Of a stretch of DNA of 64,000 bases, positions 1 to 11,900 are shown piece by piece. Source of the stretch: Syngnathus acus (taxonomy: Eukaryota > Chordata > Actinopteri > Syngnathiformes > Syngnathidae); contig NC_051093.1 in NCBI RefSeq assembly GCF_901709675.1, positions 8,671,553-8,735,552 on the forward strand, written 5' to 3'. Position numbers and translations under genes: made by a program. Numbering within the stretch: the stretch's first letter is position 1; every line of letters starts with the position of its first letter. The notes beneath the pieces were generated by a model that was given only the letters and a program-made list of their open reading frames with translations, was not told the origin of the DNA and searched no databases.

Positions 1-1042
1 GAAGTGAAGTTCCAAAATTCAACATCCAGAAATACTTGAAATCGACACTTTTGTCATCCGACTGAAACATTTCAAGGCAGCCAACAGCCTTGCAAGCGTG
101 AAACCTTTCAAGGCAAAAAGCACTTAACCGTCAGTAAAGTTTCTCCAGCAAAAAAGTAAAACTCTTTCTTCACTCTTCCACTGCTTCTCCGACTCACTTT
201 TAAAGACACAAAAGCGATAGTGTACAACAGCGTCTCATCTCGAACTAGAATTTCACCGTCTTGCCAAAAAGAAAAAGTGAGGAAATGTGAAACAATAAGT
301 CAGTCAAGCGTGCAAGTCCAACAAAAATGACAAACGATGTAAACAGTTGTTTTGCAAATGTTTCATGAAAAAAAGAGGTGGTGGTATCCCCCCCCCCCCC
401 CCCCGAAAAAAAATGGAACCTATGGAATCATGACACACACATCACACGCACAAAGAGGGAGGAAAAAAGAGAAAGAGAAGTTCCATCCGAGACGTCGGAT
501 TTCATCACCGGCTGGTTTGTGTCTGACCACTGAAGCTGGGAGGAAAAAAATGACTATTTTACATAGTGATGAAAAAAAATCTGTTAGTACTCATGGTCTT
601 GTTTCACTGACCACATACACTGTGTGAGTGTGGTTAAAGTGTATAATAAGCACATGTGTGAGTTCCACCAAAACAGGAACACAAAAAGTCAGTATTTGTG
701 TTTTTCTAATACCACTTTGTCACAGCTGCATCCAAGTTTATTGTCTGAAACCTCCTTCCAAAAAGAAATTGACGGCCAGACAAGACGTCATAGCAAGCCG
801 CAGTATCTCCTTCGCCCAACGAACCCCATCCGGTCGTGGAGCACCCGCTTGTCTTCCCCTCCTCTCAGTCCTCCTGCCAAAACTCAATGGGGTGTGGAAG
901 AAGATGGGCGGGTGGGGTGGAGGTGCCAGGAGATGAGGAGCAATGTTCTGTATCCTGGCTGGCATTTGACGAGAGTGAGGAAGAGTAACGAGGCGGAAGG
1001 TGGAAGTATTGCGGTTGGTTGCCCAGGGTGGGATGGTGGTTT
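1..1042 (-). other. fbxl16: FBXL16 3' untranslated region
   Basis: This stretch follows the FBXL16 stop codon in the direction of transcription. No ORF here resembles a known protein. It holds a 17-base C run on the plus strand at 388-404, several A-rich runs, and a possible minus-strand poly(A) signal at 737-742. The true 3' end may lie outside the window. Confidence 0.6.
737..742 (-). terminator. fbxl16: Candidate FBXL16 poly(A) signal AATAAA
   Basis: The plus strand reads TTTATT, so the minus strand reads AATAAA about 300 nt after the FBXL16 stop. Another AATAAA (1042-1047) overlaps the stop codon itself. Which one is used cannot be told from sequence alone. Confidence 0.35.
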
Positions 1043-4000
1043 TTATTCGATAACCATGCAGCGCGGCAGGTGTTGCGAGTAGTAATTGAAGAGCTCGGCG
1101 GTGGCTCCCGGGCAGTTGGTCAGCTCCAGCTCCTCTAGATCCTGCAGCTGAATGAGGCCCGATAGGCCGGTGGTGGTCAGTAGGGGGCAACCTAGAGGAG
1201 GGACACTCATTGGTTTCAATCTGGCGACTTCAAATGCTCAACATTTGCCAGCTCACTTATTTTGTTAAGATGAACATTTTTGCTTAAATGTAATTAAAGT
1301 AGGAAAAAAGTAGTGCTTTGCTGCAATCACCTTTTTTGGGGTATCAATTACTAACAAATGTTCTCTATTCATGGTGGAGTTCAGTTTTGGTCCCTGGTGA
1401 CTAGTGGAACTTTAGTTTATAATCAGCAGGAATAGTTCCAAGATTATTATTATTTTTATTGCTTAAAAGTGGCCGCTGGGTGGCGGTGTGGGTACCGTGT
1501 CTTCAGCAGTGGTCATTGCGTGCCATTCATAAATTCCAAACGTCATATGGGACCACCATGAACCGATGACGCAGCCATGTATATTATCCATCATCGACAG
1601 TTCATTCATAATTCACATATCTTCCCAGAAATATCAGATCATATTCAAACCTGAACTCAGAACAAAGCATACCTGCTAGAGAGAGTAGACGAAGGCTCCT
1701 CATTCCAAACAAATGCTGCAGACCAAAATCCTGCACCTGAGTATGTCACACACAAAAAATCGTATGGAATAATGAACAGTAACTCAAACTTTGTGTGTAT
1801 ATTTTGTTACCTGACAACACCAGCGCAGATAGAGGCTCCGCAATGATGACATTGTGGACAAATAGCCCAGACCTGTGTCGGTGACCCGTACACACCTAAA
1901 AAGAAAGCACATTCCAATTCAGTTTATTATGCACAAAAATGAAATCAAATTAAATCAATTAAAAAAACAACATTGTGGTTCAATCTGCTTGGGTAACTCA
2001 ATCTGCTCAAAATTCACAGCTAGGAAAAGAACCCAGAATTCCGTTGTGTTTGAAGACTCCAAATGTGAGCGTGAATGGTTGTTTGTCTACAATTAGCTGG
2101 TGAACAGTCCAAGCGTGTACGAGGCCTCTCACCCAAAGTCCGATTGTATCGGCTTCAGCTCACCCGTGGCCCAAATGAGGTCAAGCCGTATAGAAACGGG
2201 ACGGATGGTTGGATGTTTACAACTTGCAGTTTTGCTCTCCCTTTTGTTCAAACCGAATTGCCAGATAATGTTCCATAAATGTTCGATTTATCCACGGAAT
2301 GTACATTTGATGAGTCTACCGTTTTTCAGCGGGACTCAGCAGAATAGCGACGGCACCAGTACAAAGCTCTGCTCTCACTGGGATATTTTGCCCTTCAACC
2401 ACTTCCCGGCTCCAGCGCTGTGTGTTATAATGACAAGAATCTGTAGGGACTATTGTGGTGTTATATTGTCCTCTTTGTGTGTGTGTGTGCGTGTGTCTAC
2501 TATCTACTGGAAGTATGAGTTAGTCACTCAATTATAAAAGGCCATTGGGCCGGACATAATGCATCATAGCTTCTACATATATTAATTAGTCACCCATGTA
2601 AACAAAATAAAACAAGGACCGGGAAAGCTTTTACCATTTCAATTCAACTGTATATTGCGACTAAAATGCTGTATAAGAAGACTTTAATGATACGAGTAGT
2701 TTCTTGCCTATTCTTGCCATGACAATTGGGATGAATGGGCTGACATTAAATGCACAAAGAAATGTAGTAAAGTAGATGCAAAGTAAAATGGGTGGTTTCC
2801 TTGAAGTAAATATTTTTGGCACCGCTGGGCTGAAGAAGAAAAAAAAACGCTGTGCAATAAATGTCCGCCTACTTGCATGTCACATGGAACGAAAAAAAAA
2901 AAACTTTATTCAAGAAATGCCAATTATTACAGTGGGAGGATGAAGAAGTGTTTGCAATGTATCGTGTCAGGTTGAATTTTTCATTTTTTTTAATTTATTG
3001 GCTAATCACCCAGGGATATGAGAATAGCGCACCTGCATCACAACCACAACGTTTTGTCGTTGGATCTCAATATTTACATAACTAATCAATTCAAGTCAAA
3101 TATTTCGCTTGATAGAAATGTGACTGTCAATTGTAACATTGACGCATTTTTCGTCATTACAAATCACACACACTGACCTGTCAAGGACTAGTTCCTCCAA
3201 TTTATGCAAGTCACAGGCAATGTACTCCAGGGCCATGTCGGTGATTCGGGGGCACCATGACAAGTCCAAGCTGCGGAGCTTCCGCAGGTTCTCCGCCACT
3301 AGCTCCACACCATCGTCAGTGATTTTGGAGCAGCCGGAAAGGCTGAGTGCCGTCAAGTTGGGAAGGCTGTGCACCATATTTACCACGCCGTGATTGGTGA
3401 TCTCCCAACACGAGTGAAGCCGCAGAGTGTGGGTGGTGTAGCCCTACACAAGCGAGGAGATGCTGGTTAGATCATGCGATAGAAATTATTATGGGAGAAT
3501 TTGGGGTGTCGATTTTCAACCCCACCTGTTTGGCAGTGAAGTAGGCCATGGCTGTGTCAGTCACATGATAGGCCTGCAGGCTCAGCTCCGATAGGTTGGG
3601 TAGGAGCTGTGAGATGGCAGCGATGGCGTCATCCGCGACATTGATGCAGTCGCTGACACTGAGTGATGTTAAGCGGGCGTTTAGACTGGACCACAGGCCG
3701 GCTTCCGTGAAGTCGTTGCACCCTGACAGCTCCAGATGCATCAGACCCTGCATCTGCTCCAACATCACCTGCAATACAAATGCCGCATATAATTGTGCAA
3801 AGTTTGCATGGGATGGAATATCAAAGTGAAACAGCATGTTTTTAAAGATGCTGTAAATCTACTCGGTTGGTGTTAGTGTCTGTTTAAGGCACGATCGATC
3901 GGTAATGCAAAAACAGCAAAGTCCATCTACGCCATGTAAACTGTAGATCATGCAGGCAACAGTTCCAGCGTTCACCATGGCAACCATCCACTCATCCCAG

Positions 4001-5368
4001 AATAGCCTAGCAGCTATGAAAAGCCATGTGTGAAAGATTCAGAAGCTTCTGTTCATGGCAATGGAATTATTGTATTATTATGTCAGTTTGTGCTAGCTTG
4101 TTATTTGGACTAGCTAATAGCATTAATGAATTTTATGTGCAGGTATTGTTTTTGCCACTTACCGCTAATGTATTATTTGTGAGAAATGCACTGATTTGTT
4201 CTGGACAAATCAATAAAAGTGTTCATTTGTGACATTTTGATGTCAAGGAACTACGCCGAAGTGACTTGAGAAATTTCATTTCGACTAATTAGTGCTTTGC
4301 TGCCATGTTGTGGAATCTTGTAGTCAAGCAACTACCGTAATTTTCGGACTATAAGTCGCGGTTTTTTTCATAGTTTGGGTGGGGGGGCGACTTATACTCA
4401 GGAGCGATTTATATACATATATATGGTTTTTTTTCACTTTTTTGGGCATCTTATGGCTGGTGCGACTTATACTCCGGTGCGACTTATAGTCCGAAAATTA
4501 CGGTATGTTGAAGTGAGGTGAGGAGTTCCTTGCACAATCTTGTGACATTTATGGACAAAAGTTTTGGGGCTGCCAATTGATTGATTTGAAAACACTGTAC
4601 ATCGTCTTTTCAAATCAGGTTCAAAGACAAATTGTGATTCTCAAAGCGAGAATGACTCACCTCTAATCCCGCGTCGGTGATGGTGGACCTCTTGAGGCTG
4701 ACTGAACGTACACCCTTCTTGGAGAGGGGGTAGTTATCAATGAACTCACAAATGTCCAGGTCTGACACACCCACTAAGCAAAAAGACTGGAATCCACGTA
4801 GGGCGAAGGCCTGAAGACTGACAAACTCCTTGTCTCCGTTGGGCAACAGGGTATAAAGCTCCTTGGCGTGCAATATGGGTGTGACGCCTTCCCAGAACTT
4901 GGGCTGATACAGCACCTTACGCCATGTCTTGCATACCTGCGCCAGCACGCACTTTTCAGCTGTGGTGAAGTACCAGAGTAGTCGATTTAACAGCTTCTCA
5001 TCCAAGACAAGCTGGCGCTCCAGCAGGATGGGTTTGGGTAGAGTGAGCGGGGGTAGTTGGCGGAGGGACGACTTGAGACCTACGAGCTGCTTCCCGGGTT
5101 CCAGGTCGCAACCGAGAATGGAGGCCGCTGAATGCGGCATGACCGTGTTGTCCAAGTGGTGGTGGTGGTGGTAGGGATGGGAGGATGGCGGAGGAGGCAG
5201 TATGGAGGGAACCGAGGAGGACTGGCACAGGCGGTTCTTGGCAGCAGGGGTGCCCTTGGTGATACTGGCACTGCCCAGACCGTTGGGCTGGCTGGGGGGC
5301 AGCTTCACCATGCCGTTGCGAGTCACGCAGGGAGACTTCAGCTCACTGGGGGTGGACATGTTCAACAT
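1043..5368 (-). CDS. fbxl16: F-box and leucine-rich repeat protein 16 (FBXL16), complete coding region, 6 exons
   Basis: Minus-strand coding exons, in order: 5368-4661, 3768-3526, 3443-3178, 1895-1811, 1736-1673, 1191-1043. They sum to 1,515 nt (504 codons plus stop) with consistent phases and GT-AG introns. The protein has a Pro/Ser/His-rich N-terminus with a five-His run near residues 67-71. An F-box-like segment follows at about 121-165 (motifs [36 protein letters not shown]). Tandem leucine-rich repeats fill the rest, with phrases such as [18 protein letters not shown] and [16 protein letters not shown], and the chain ends MVIE. These match vertebrate FBXL16, a brain-enriched F-box/LRR protein of about 480 residues linked to SCF and PP2A biology. 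The acceptor at 5376-5377 precedes the first ATG (5368). Translation may instead begin at Met4 (5359), which aligns better with the mammalian start. A 5' noncoding exon must lie upstream. Confidence 0.97.
4335..4503. mobile_element. TA-flanked MITE with perfect 25-bp terminal inverted repeats
   Basis: The left end CCGTAATTTTCGGACTATAA continues to GTCGC, and the right end is its exact reverse complement over 25 bp. TA dinucleotides flank both sides (4333-4334 and 4504-4505), as expected for a Tc1/mariner-like insertion. The body is 169 bp, too short to code. The subterminal motif GCGACTTATA recurs inside. It lies in the FBXL16 intron between coding exons 1 and 2. Family name not assigned. Confidence 0.85.
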
Positions 5369-5375
5369 TGGGAAC

Positions 5376-5904
5376 CTGAGGAGAAAGGCACAGATGCAAT
5401 GTTAAAATCAGACAAAACTAGAATAGCACCTAGTAGTAGGGATGCACCGAAAATTTGATCACTGAAAATGTTCTAACAAAAATGGCTCAAACGTGAAGGT
5501 TTGGTTGTTGGTCACAATCAGTGATTTTATTTTATTTTATTTTTTTTTTGTTTTTAAATTGTTCATTTTTTATTTATTTATTTATTTAAAGTTTTTGTGT
5601 TTTTCAGCCTTAGTTGACTCATTTTCAATTTTTATTTAATCCCAGGGTTATTATAAAAATCGCCTCATCAAAATCTGACTTCATATTCAACAATATGTGA
5701 CACTAAACCTTTTGAGATTACAGCTCATGGAACTGTATTAGAATATCATCAACACTGATTTATTCCAAATATCTTCACACTTAGTTTGAATATGTTTCTG
5801 GGCGTGTGATGGATGCCATGTTAACATGACAACACCTGAGAGTGTTAAATGATCCATGGCCTCATCTTGCCTGTTGTCTCTGATGCCGCCCGCCACTGTG
5901 TCAG

Positions 5905-5944
<40 letters not shown>

Positions 5945-8148
5945 CTCCAACCGATCAGTTATGTAAGAGCCAGGCTTTAGGGCTTCACACACAACAGCAT
6001 CACTCAGCCCTATTCTGCCACAATAACCGAGTGTGCATAAACACATGCTACTTGTACATGTCTAAATTCACGCTATCAATTCCTTAACATGAGCCCTTTT
6101 TGACCTTTTAAGAAATCTCTTAGCAGATGGAGCCTTGCTCTATCTCAGCTGCAGCATCACCAGGTTTCTCCATTACATAATACAACAATTCTTTCTGCTA
6201 GACCGACTACAGCCAGCACGATGTAAAAAAAAAAAAAAGGCGATCACAAATTTCACATTATGAAAATAGCTATAATTCAATATACACCTAAAAAAACAAT
6301 TGCTTTATTATTTAAATTGGTGTGCTTCATAAATTAATTAAATTAATTAATTTTTATTAAATTTAATACTAAATTTAGTCTAAGAATGTCAAAAGTAGTT
6401 TTTCAGCATGCCGGCCTCTGGAAAAAAAACTTTGGCTACGTTGCGCTTTAGAATGAGGCAACAGGTTTGTCTCCCCTGATGAATCACTCTGGCCGCGCTC
6501 GACACTATCACCGTGTTTATCCCATCGAGTACGGAGTTACCTAAACAACTCTTCCTTTCCAGCTCAGTGGCACTGCCAGTGATGTGTGCTTGGTTGGCTG
6601 CAAAAGGGTCTCAGTCAGTTAAGAGGAGAAGTCAACCCAGGCTGTGAAGTGGAACTGTATGAATAACTCATTTTCCATCTCGCTTCCATGATTCAGCCAG
6701 CCAAATTCAGCACCTCTACAATCAACATTTCTGCCCGCGTTATTCATCGAGCGCCAAGATCTAATCATCAGATCACACGATTCGTTTTTAATCGGATCCA
6801 GAGTCAGAGAATCCTAAAATGTACATTTGGGTCATAATGTAAACTGGGAATTGAAAAACATTGTACTGTAGGTCAGTCCTCATTGTTTTTCACGCCGTCC
6901 ATGGAACGCTTAAATATTTGGAAATTGCCCCCTATCACCAACGATTTCTAATCTCAGTCTGATTGTACAGTCTCGGTAAATTGTAAACAAACATATGATT
7001 GGATTTCCCCTCTGTAAAACACAGCCATCTATCAAATCTTATATTCCTACTGCGCTCATCGGGGCCATTCATCTGTGTAAAGCGATAATATAAAAGGTGT
7101 AAAAATATGGGATGCCCAGTAATGAACCGAGCTGACGAAAATGTGCGAAGCTTGTGTAGTTATACAAAGTCAATACAGTCACTCTCACAGCAGCCTCTCT
7201 GCTTGTGTAATCACATTAAAAATACAGTAAACAGTGATGGAGCCTTGATGCGCTGCATTTGAAGAAAAGTAAAACATTTACAGTTGACACAATTTGATGT
7301 TAAATCATTCCCTGAATCCTAAACAACTTTAGCCATCCATCCATGATGGAATAAAAATATGAATAAATTTGGAAGTGCATGTTTCGTTTTGCTGCTAAGA
7401 AGGTTGACTTCCTTCCTGCAGCAGGAACATGGCATAATGCTCATTGATCCACCCGAAAGGGGATACTGGACATGAAGCAACACATGCTTGCTAATCTTCT
7501 TTCTTATAGGCCTTAAACCATTGATTGAAAATCAAGTTCAAAGTATCCTGTATCACAAATAGACATTATACTTTGACAATATATAGTATTCTTCACTGAT
7601 CATTTGGGTTTTATCAATATTGGATCTCCACTTGTAGATAATTCCGTGATTTGTAAAAATATCAAATAAATTGCATGGAAAATGTATCGCAGCTAATTTA
7701 GTGTAGGTGGCTACAAAGAATTTGCATCCCAAGCGGGCACAGGAGGAGGACATTAATTAGACAGTGGCTACACACTACTTTGTTGATGTCAACAAAAGCT
7801 GATTAGACCTTTTGACTGCAGCTAGCCTTTAATGCAAAGTTACTCTTGTTGACTAGTCCTCCAGGCTTTAATGAGGGATTTAGAAGGATTTAGACTTGAT
7901 GAGTGGATGTAATGCTGATAATGCTATTCAAGTGCATCCCTCGACATGGACAGGCATGGTCTATCCATCAGTTCTTCTACGGATTGTTCAATCCTGTAAA
8001 TGACTGTAAATATCCAACATGTTGTTTCTTAGCTACTTGAGTGAAAACAGAGCCATCCACTGAATATGGATGCTCTCCCGAAAACAGTCAATTAAAACTG
8101 GAAAGCACATTGCACAAAATGACAACCAAACGCAGTTACGTCACTCAC
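5376..8148 (-). other. fbxl16: Probable FBXL16 first intron (5' UTR intron)
   Basis: The minus strand has a clear acceptor (pyrimidine tract then CAG) just before the first coding exon, so a noncoding exon must lie upstream. No coding exon is recognisable in this stretch. It contains A/T-rich runs (about 5530-5590 and 6320-6370), a (CAG)11 tract, and less AT-rich patches around 6420-6800 and 7020-7200 that could be conserved noncoding DNA. A candidate donor for the upstream exon (GTGAGT on the minus strand) sits at 8143-8148. Confidence 0.5.
5911..5943. repeat. (CAG)11 trinucleotide repeat
   Basis: There are eleven uninterrupted CAG units on the plus strand (CTG on the FBXL16 strand), in the probable first intron. 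A minus-strand ORF through it would give an alanine run but has no other protein-like feature. Confidence 0.95.
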
Positions 8149-8149
8149 A

Positions 8150-8850
8150 GACGCTGACGTCACTGTGTTCGTTAATAAGCCGCAGCTCGATGCGGGCTGA
8201 TCACCTTCGTCTCCCCGAGACGCACAAAGAGGCTGGACCACCTAGTACCGTGCACCGAACTGTCCCCGTTCCGTTCCCTAGACCCTTGCGCGCTCTTATT
8301 CATCTTGGGGGGAGCGGGAGGACCGCAGTGTGGAGCGTGGATGATGCTGCTGCTGCTATCAGCAAGCGCAGCTTCACCCATCACGGCCGCACGCACGCAC
8401 GCACGCACACCCGCCACTGTGCATCCACTATCCCCGCTTACCTCTCAGATGGCTATTCATCCAGTCGTCTTTTAATCCATTTTCCGCACGCTTCCTCTCG
8501 ATGACGTTTCTCCTGGTAAATCGGCGAAACAAATGATGATCAGGAGGCCGCCCTGCCCGCTATTTCCTATCGTGAGGCCAGCAATGCACCCACGGATCCC
8601 ATAGACACGACGGAGGAGCAGCCGGCTGGTCCAAATATGAAGCGCATTCACACGCAGGTGGAGAAGCGATGAGAATCCTTTTTTCCTCTACGACGCGATT
8701 GAAGGTGAACGACGGGGGCGCCTGTGTTGTGTTTTCGATCGTCCTCCGGCACAACACTAGCAGCGCTCGCGTAATTTCTCCCCCAAACACACGCACGCAT
8801 GCACATGCACGCACACGCGCAGAGCGGCACGGCTCCGTGTCATTTAAAGA
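8150..8850 (-). promoter_or_regulatory. fbxl16: CpG-rich block, probable FBXL16 promoter and 5' noncoding exon
   Basis: CpG dinucleotides are dense here compared with the AT-rich flanks. The block contains a palindromic CRE, an ACGC tandem run (about 8388-8408) and a possible minus-strand splice donor at its FBXL16-proximal edge (8143-8148). Its position, about 2.8 kb upstream of the first coding exon, fits a promoter with a noncoding first exon. No TATA box stands out. This is inference from composition and position. Confidence 0.5.
8155..8162. promoter_or_regulatory. Consensus CRE (TGACGTCA) with half-site nearby
   Basis: A perfect palindromic cAMP-response element lies here. A related TTACGTCA is 12 bp away at 8136-8143. 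Both lie at the edge of the CpG-rich block proposed as the FBXL16 promoter. Confidence 0.5.
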
Positions 8851-8949
8851 GATAGGATGGGGCAGTTGTGGCCAGAGCCTCTCCCTCTCCCTCTCCTGCT
8901 TCTTATGTAACCCGAGAAGCAGCTTCTGGTGAGTGCAGACACTTGAAAA

Positions 8950-11900
8950 CTGGCAATGAAATACAGGTAAGATCTCACGAGACCTGTGGGGAAACCTGTG
9001 GGTGCAGACGTTATGCGTCTGAATTGGCTTATGCCGCTTCAAGATAAGAAGATGGCACCACGCTACCATTTTGATTGTGTTTAAAAGTCAAAAACAGGAA
9101 GTAAATGACATGATTATGACTCATAACCTCTTTCAGGATTGAAAGTTTACATTGAAAATCAATTTACAGCAGAAGTGCCTTTTTAATAGGCCTGACTCGT
9201 GGCCAATGGATTCAAAGCAAGGCAATAAAAATCATTATTTTTGCTACGCGGTGTTGGAGAATACAGAGATGCATTGACAAATAAAAAGGAAAACAGGAAG
9301 TAGTGCACAAAAATGCTAACTCAACCAACCAACAAAAACATCACCTCCTTGATCTTGGAGGTAAGCAAACAAACCCACGCAGAAAATAACAATCCCTAAC
9401 CTCATAATTATCCGAAATAATTGCACTTTTAGGATTGCAATTGATCACGAAAATATGCAAGTATGATGTCATTTTTGGCAATACAGTGGAGTAAACATGC
9501 AAATCCTATAAAGACGACCTTTTCCAATGTCATCAAAAAGAATAATCGTTAAAGCCAAGCTTTACAAGCGTGTTTATACAGGGCCGCATCCAGGCCTTCT
9601 TATAAATCCGTGCATGTCCTGTGTCCTTTTATGGGCATCACCTTGTTGAGGAAGTGATGCCACAGTTCACCCTCCTCTGCTTGTTTTGTATCTGCATTCT
9701 CTCTTTCTCTCCTTCATCCTCCTTCTTCCCTCCCCTTTGGTTTTCTCTCCGAGTCCAAGACGAGGGCTAAGAGGGAGCTGTGAGTTTCTATTTATAGAGC
9801 GCTACCCGCCCCGCTCAGCCTCCCACCCTCTTCGACACAAAGAGATACACCCACACAGACTCGCACAAAGCACCCATGGAATGGACAAAACACACACACA
9901 CACACAAACACACACTGAAACAGCAAGTGAATTCATGCATTCACAGTGTAAATACAGAAGCACAGTGTGCACTCTTGATGTAACGCAGGCAGAAAATGTC
10001 AAGTGCAACGCACAGCCAAATAAAAAGCCGGCATACGCTCGACGTAGCTCACATACTATGGCATCAATAATGCAGGGATTTTGGGAGGAGGAAAGGGAAC
10101 ACTCCCTGTAATGGATATGGGGGTGGAGGCACTAGATATTACTGATGCTGTGGGCATAAATCTGTTTACAAAGTCACATTGGGAGAGATTGTGTCCCTTT
10201 TGGTGACAGGAAGCACAAATCATTCCATTTAATGAACACTTTTCGTTGGACGACAAGGGTAAGCAAGGATAAGAATGGGACGAAACTGTGTGAAATGGTA
10301 AAAATGCACACAATGCTGCTGATTAAGGAAAATGATTTACTCTAGCCCTTAATCACATTTTTTCAGGCAAGGAATAAATTGCAGAAAACTCATTAGGGAA
10401 AAATGCATGGAAGAATACTTGACAAGGAATCATCAGTATGACCAGGCTGCAAGGAATGCTGAGTGTGCAACATGAATCACATGATATGCTAAATACTTGT
10501 TTTGACAACATGAGAGTATGAAATGAAATGCCACAGGTAAGATTCCTCAGGTCCCGCCAGCAACAACAGCTTCTCTTTCCTCATTGATACCCAGCTGGAG
10601 GGAGGAAAGATCCACATGTCAAGGAGACTAGACAAACCCTTCCCCAAATACATGTGCGTTGAAACATTTCTACAGCTGCTCTAATTTTGTCAAATTGTAT
10701 GTGATTTAGTCATTTGCGTGTAACTTTTATTTGCTGTTCACAAACATGCTTGTTCACCTTCCTTTAGGCAATTGTATTGGCAAAGTCGCATATTCAATCA
10801 ACAGTGATTATTACTCCTTCAAGTCATAGGACTTGATTTACGTGTGCAAAAACGGACGCAAATATCTTTGCCTAAGCAACCAGATCTGAAATGTGTCCTG
10901 CTGCACATGTAAAATGACATTTTAGGCGTTCCGAGAGGTCATTTATTGATGTGCAGTACCTTGTTGTACATGGTCTCCCTCTAGTGGTACGTGAAAGAAT
11001 CACTGAATTAAATGTTCATAACGTGCAAGTTATAGCTTTCTCGGCGTGCAATATGTATGCGCAGAATGAATGTTATGTTGCATTAGAATGTGCAACGTGA
11101 CCTTCGCTGAATGCGTGTTGACCCTCCAACTTAACCTTTGATTTGCATGTCAGACACTAAATGCTCTGGGTCAGACCTCTCAGCTCAAGCCATAAAAAGG
11201 CTCGTTCTGTTGTCAGCATGCATCTCATGGCAGAGGCGGTGACATCATACTGAAAAGTGATAGACTACATCACGATGCTAAAAGCATTGGGTTGAATAGG
11301 ATGTCATCCCACGGAGATGAAGAGCGCATTCTGTATCACAATGCTCTGTGGCATGCAAAATTTCTCATTTGAATCATGATTCAAACTGCACAAAGATGAA
11401 TGAATGAATGAAAAGTGATACACTGGCACATGTGCACTCATAGGAAGAGCACGCACTGCGGTGAAGATGACTCAGCCACTAGGGTTGCCATGGAAACACA
11501 CCCTCTTTGCAATCAGTCTCTAAGTAACTGTGCCGTTGCTGAGGACTGGAATTGTATGTGTGTGCGTGTGACACATTCAGCTATGAATACCGTTAGGTCT
11601 ACTGATACAGACCAAAGAGATAGTCCATTCATATATCTATGGGTGTGTGTGTATATATATACATATATATAAATATATTGCCATCTCATATAGTAGTATA
11701 GTATATTGGTGTGGGCAGGTCAGTCTTGCAGAATTAATATCAAGGTTTCAAAAAACTGCATGTTGAAGAAAAATAAATTTGGTTAGATACACTGAAAAAA
11801 AAAACTTTAAATAAATTAAAGTATTCCATACACCTAATGTTGTGTCATTTAAAAAAAAACAACATACATTTGTAAAGGACATTTTTAGAATATGGCAGAA

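Noticed and set aside
738-1190. 150-codon minus-strand ORF
   Set aside because: It is out of frame with the last FBXL16 exon, which has a clear, conserved frame ending MVIE.
5738-6046. Minus-strand ORF with an alanine run
   Set aside because: It is produced by the (CAG)11 repeat; there are no splice or domain features, and it lies in an intron.
8925-8975. Plus-strand donor-like sites (GTGAGT, GTAAGA) suggesting a divergent gene
   Set aside because: No coding exon or acceptor could be linked. A divergent noncoding transcript is possible but unsupported.
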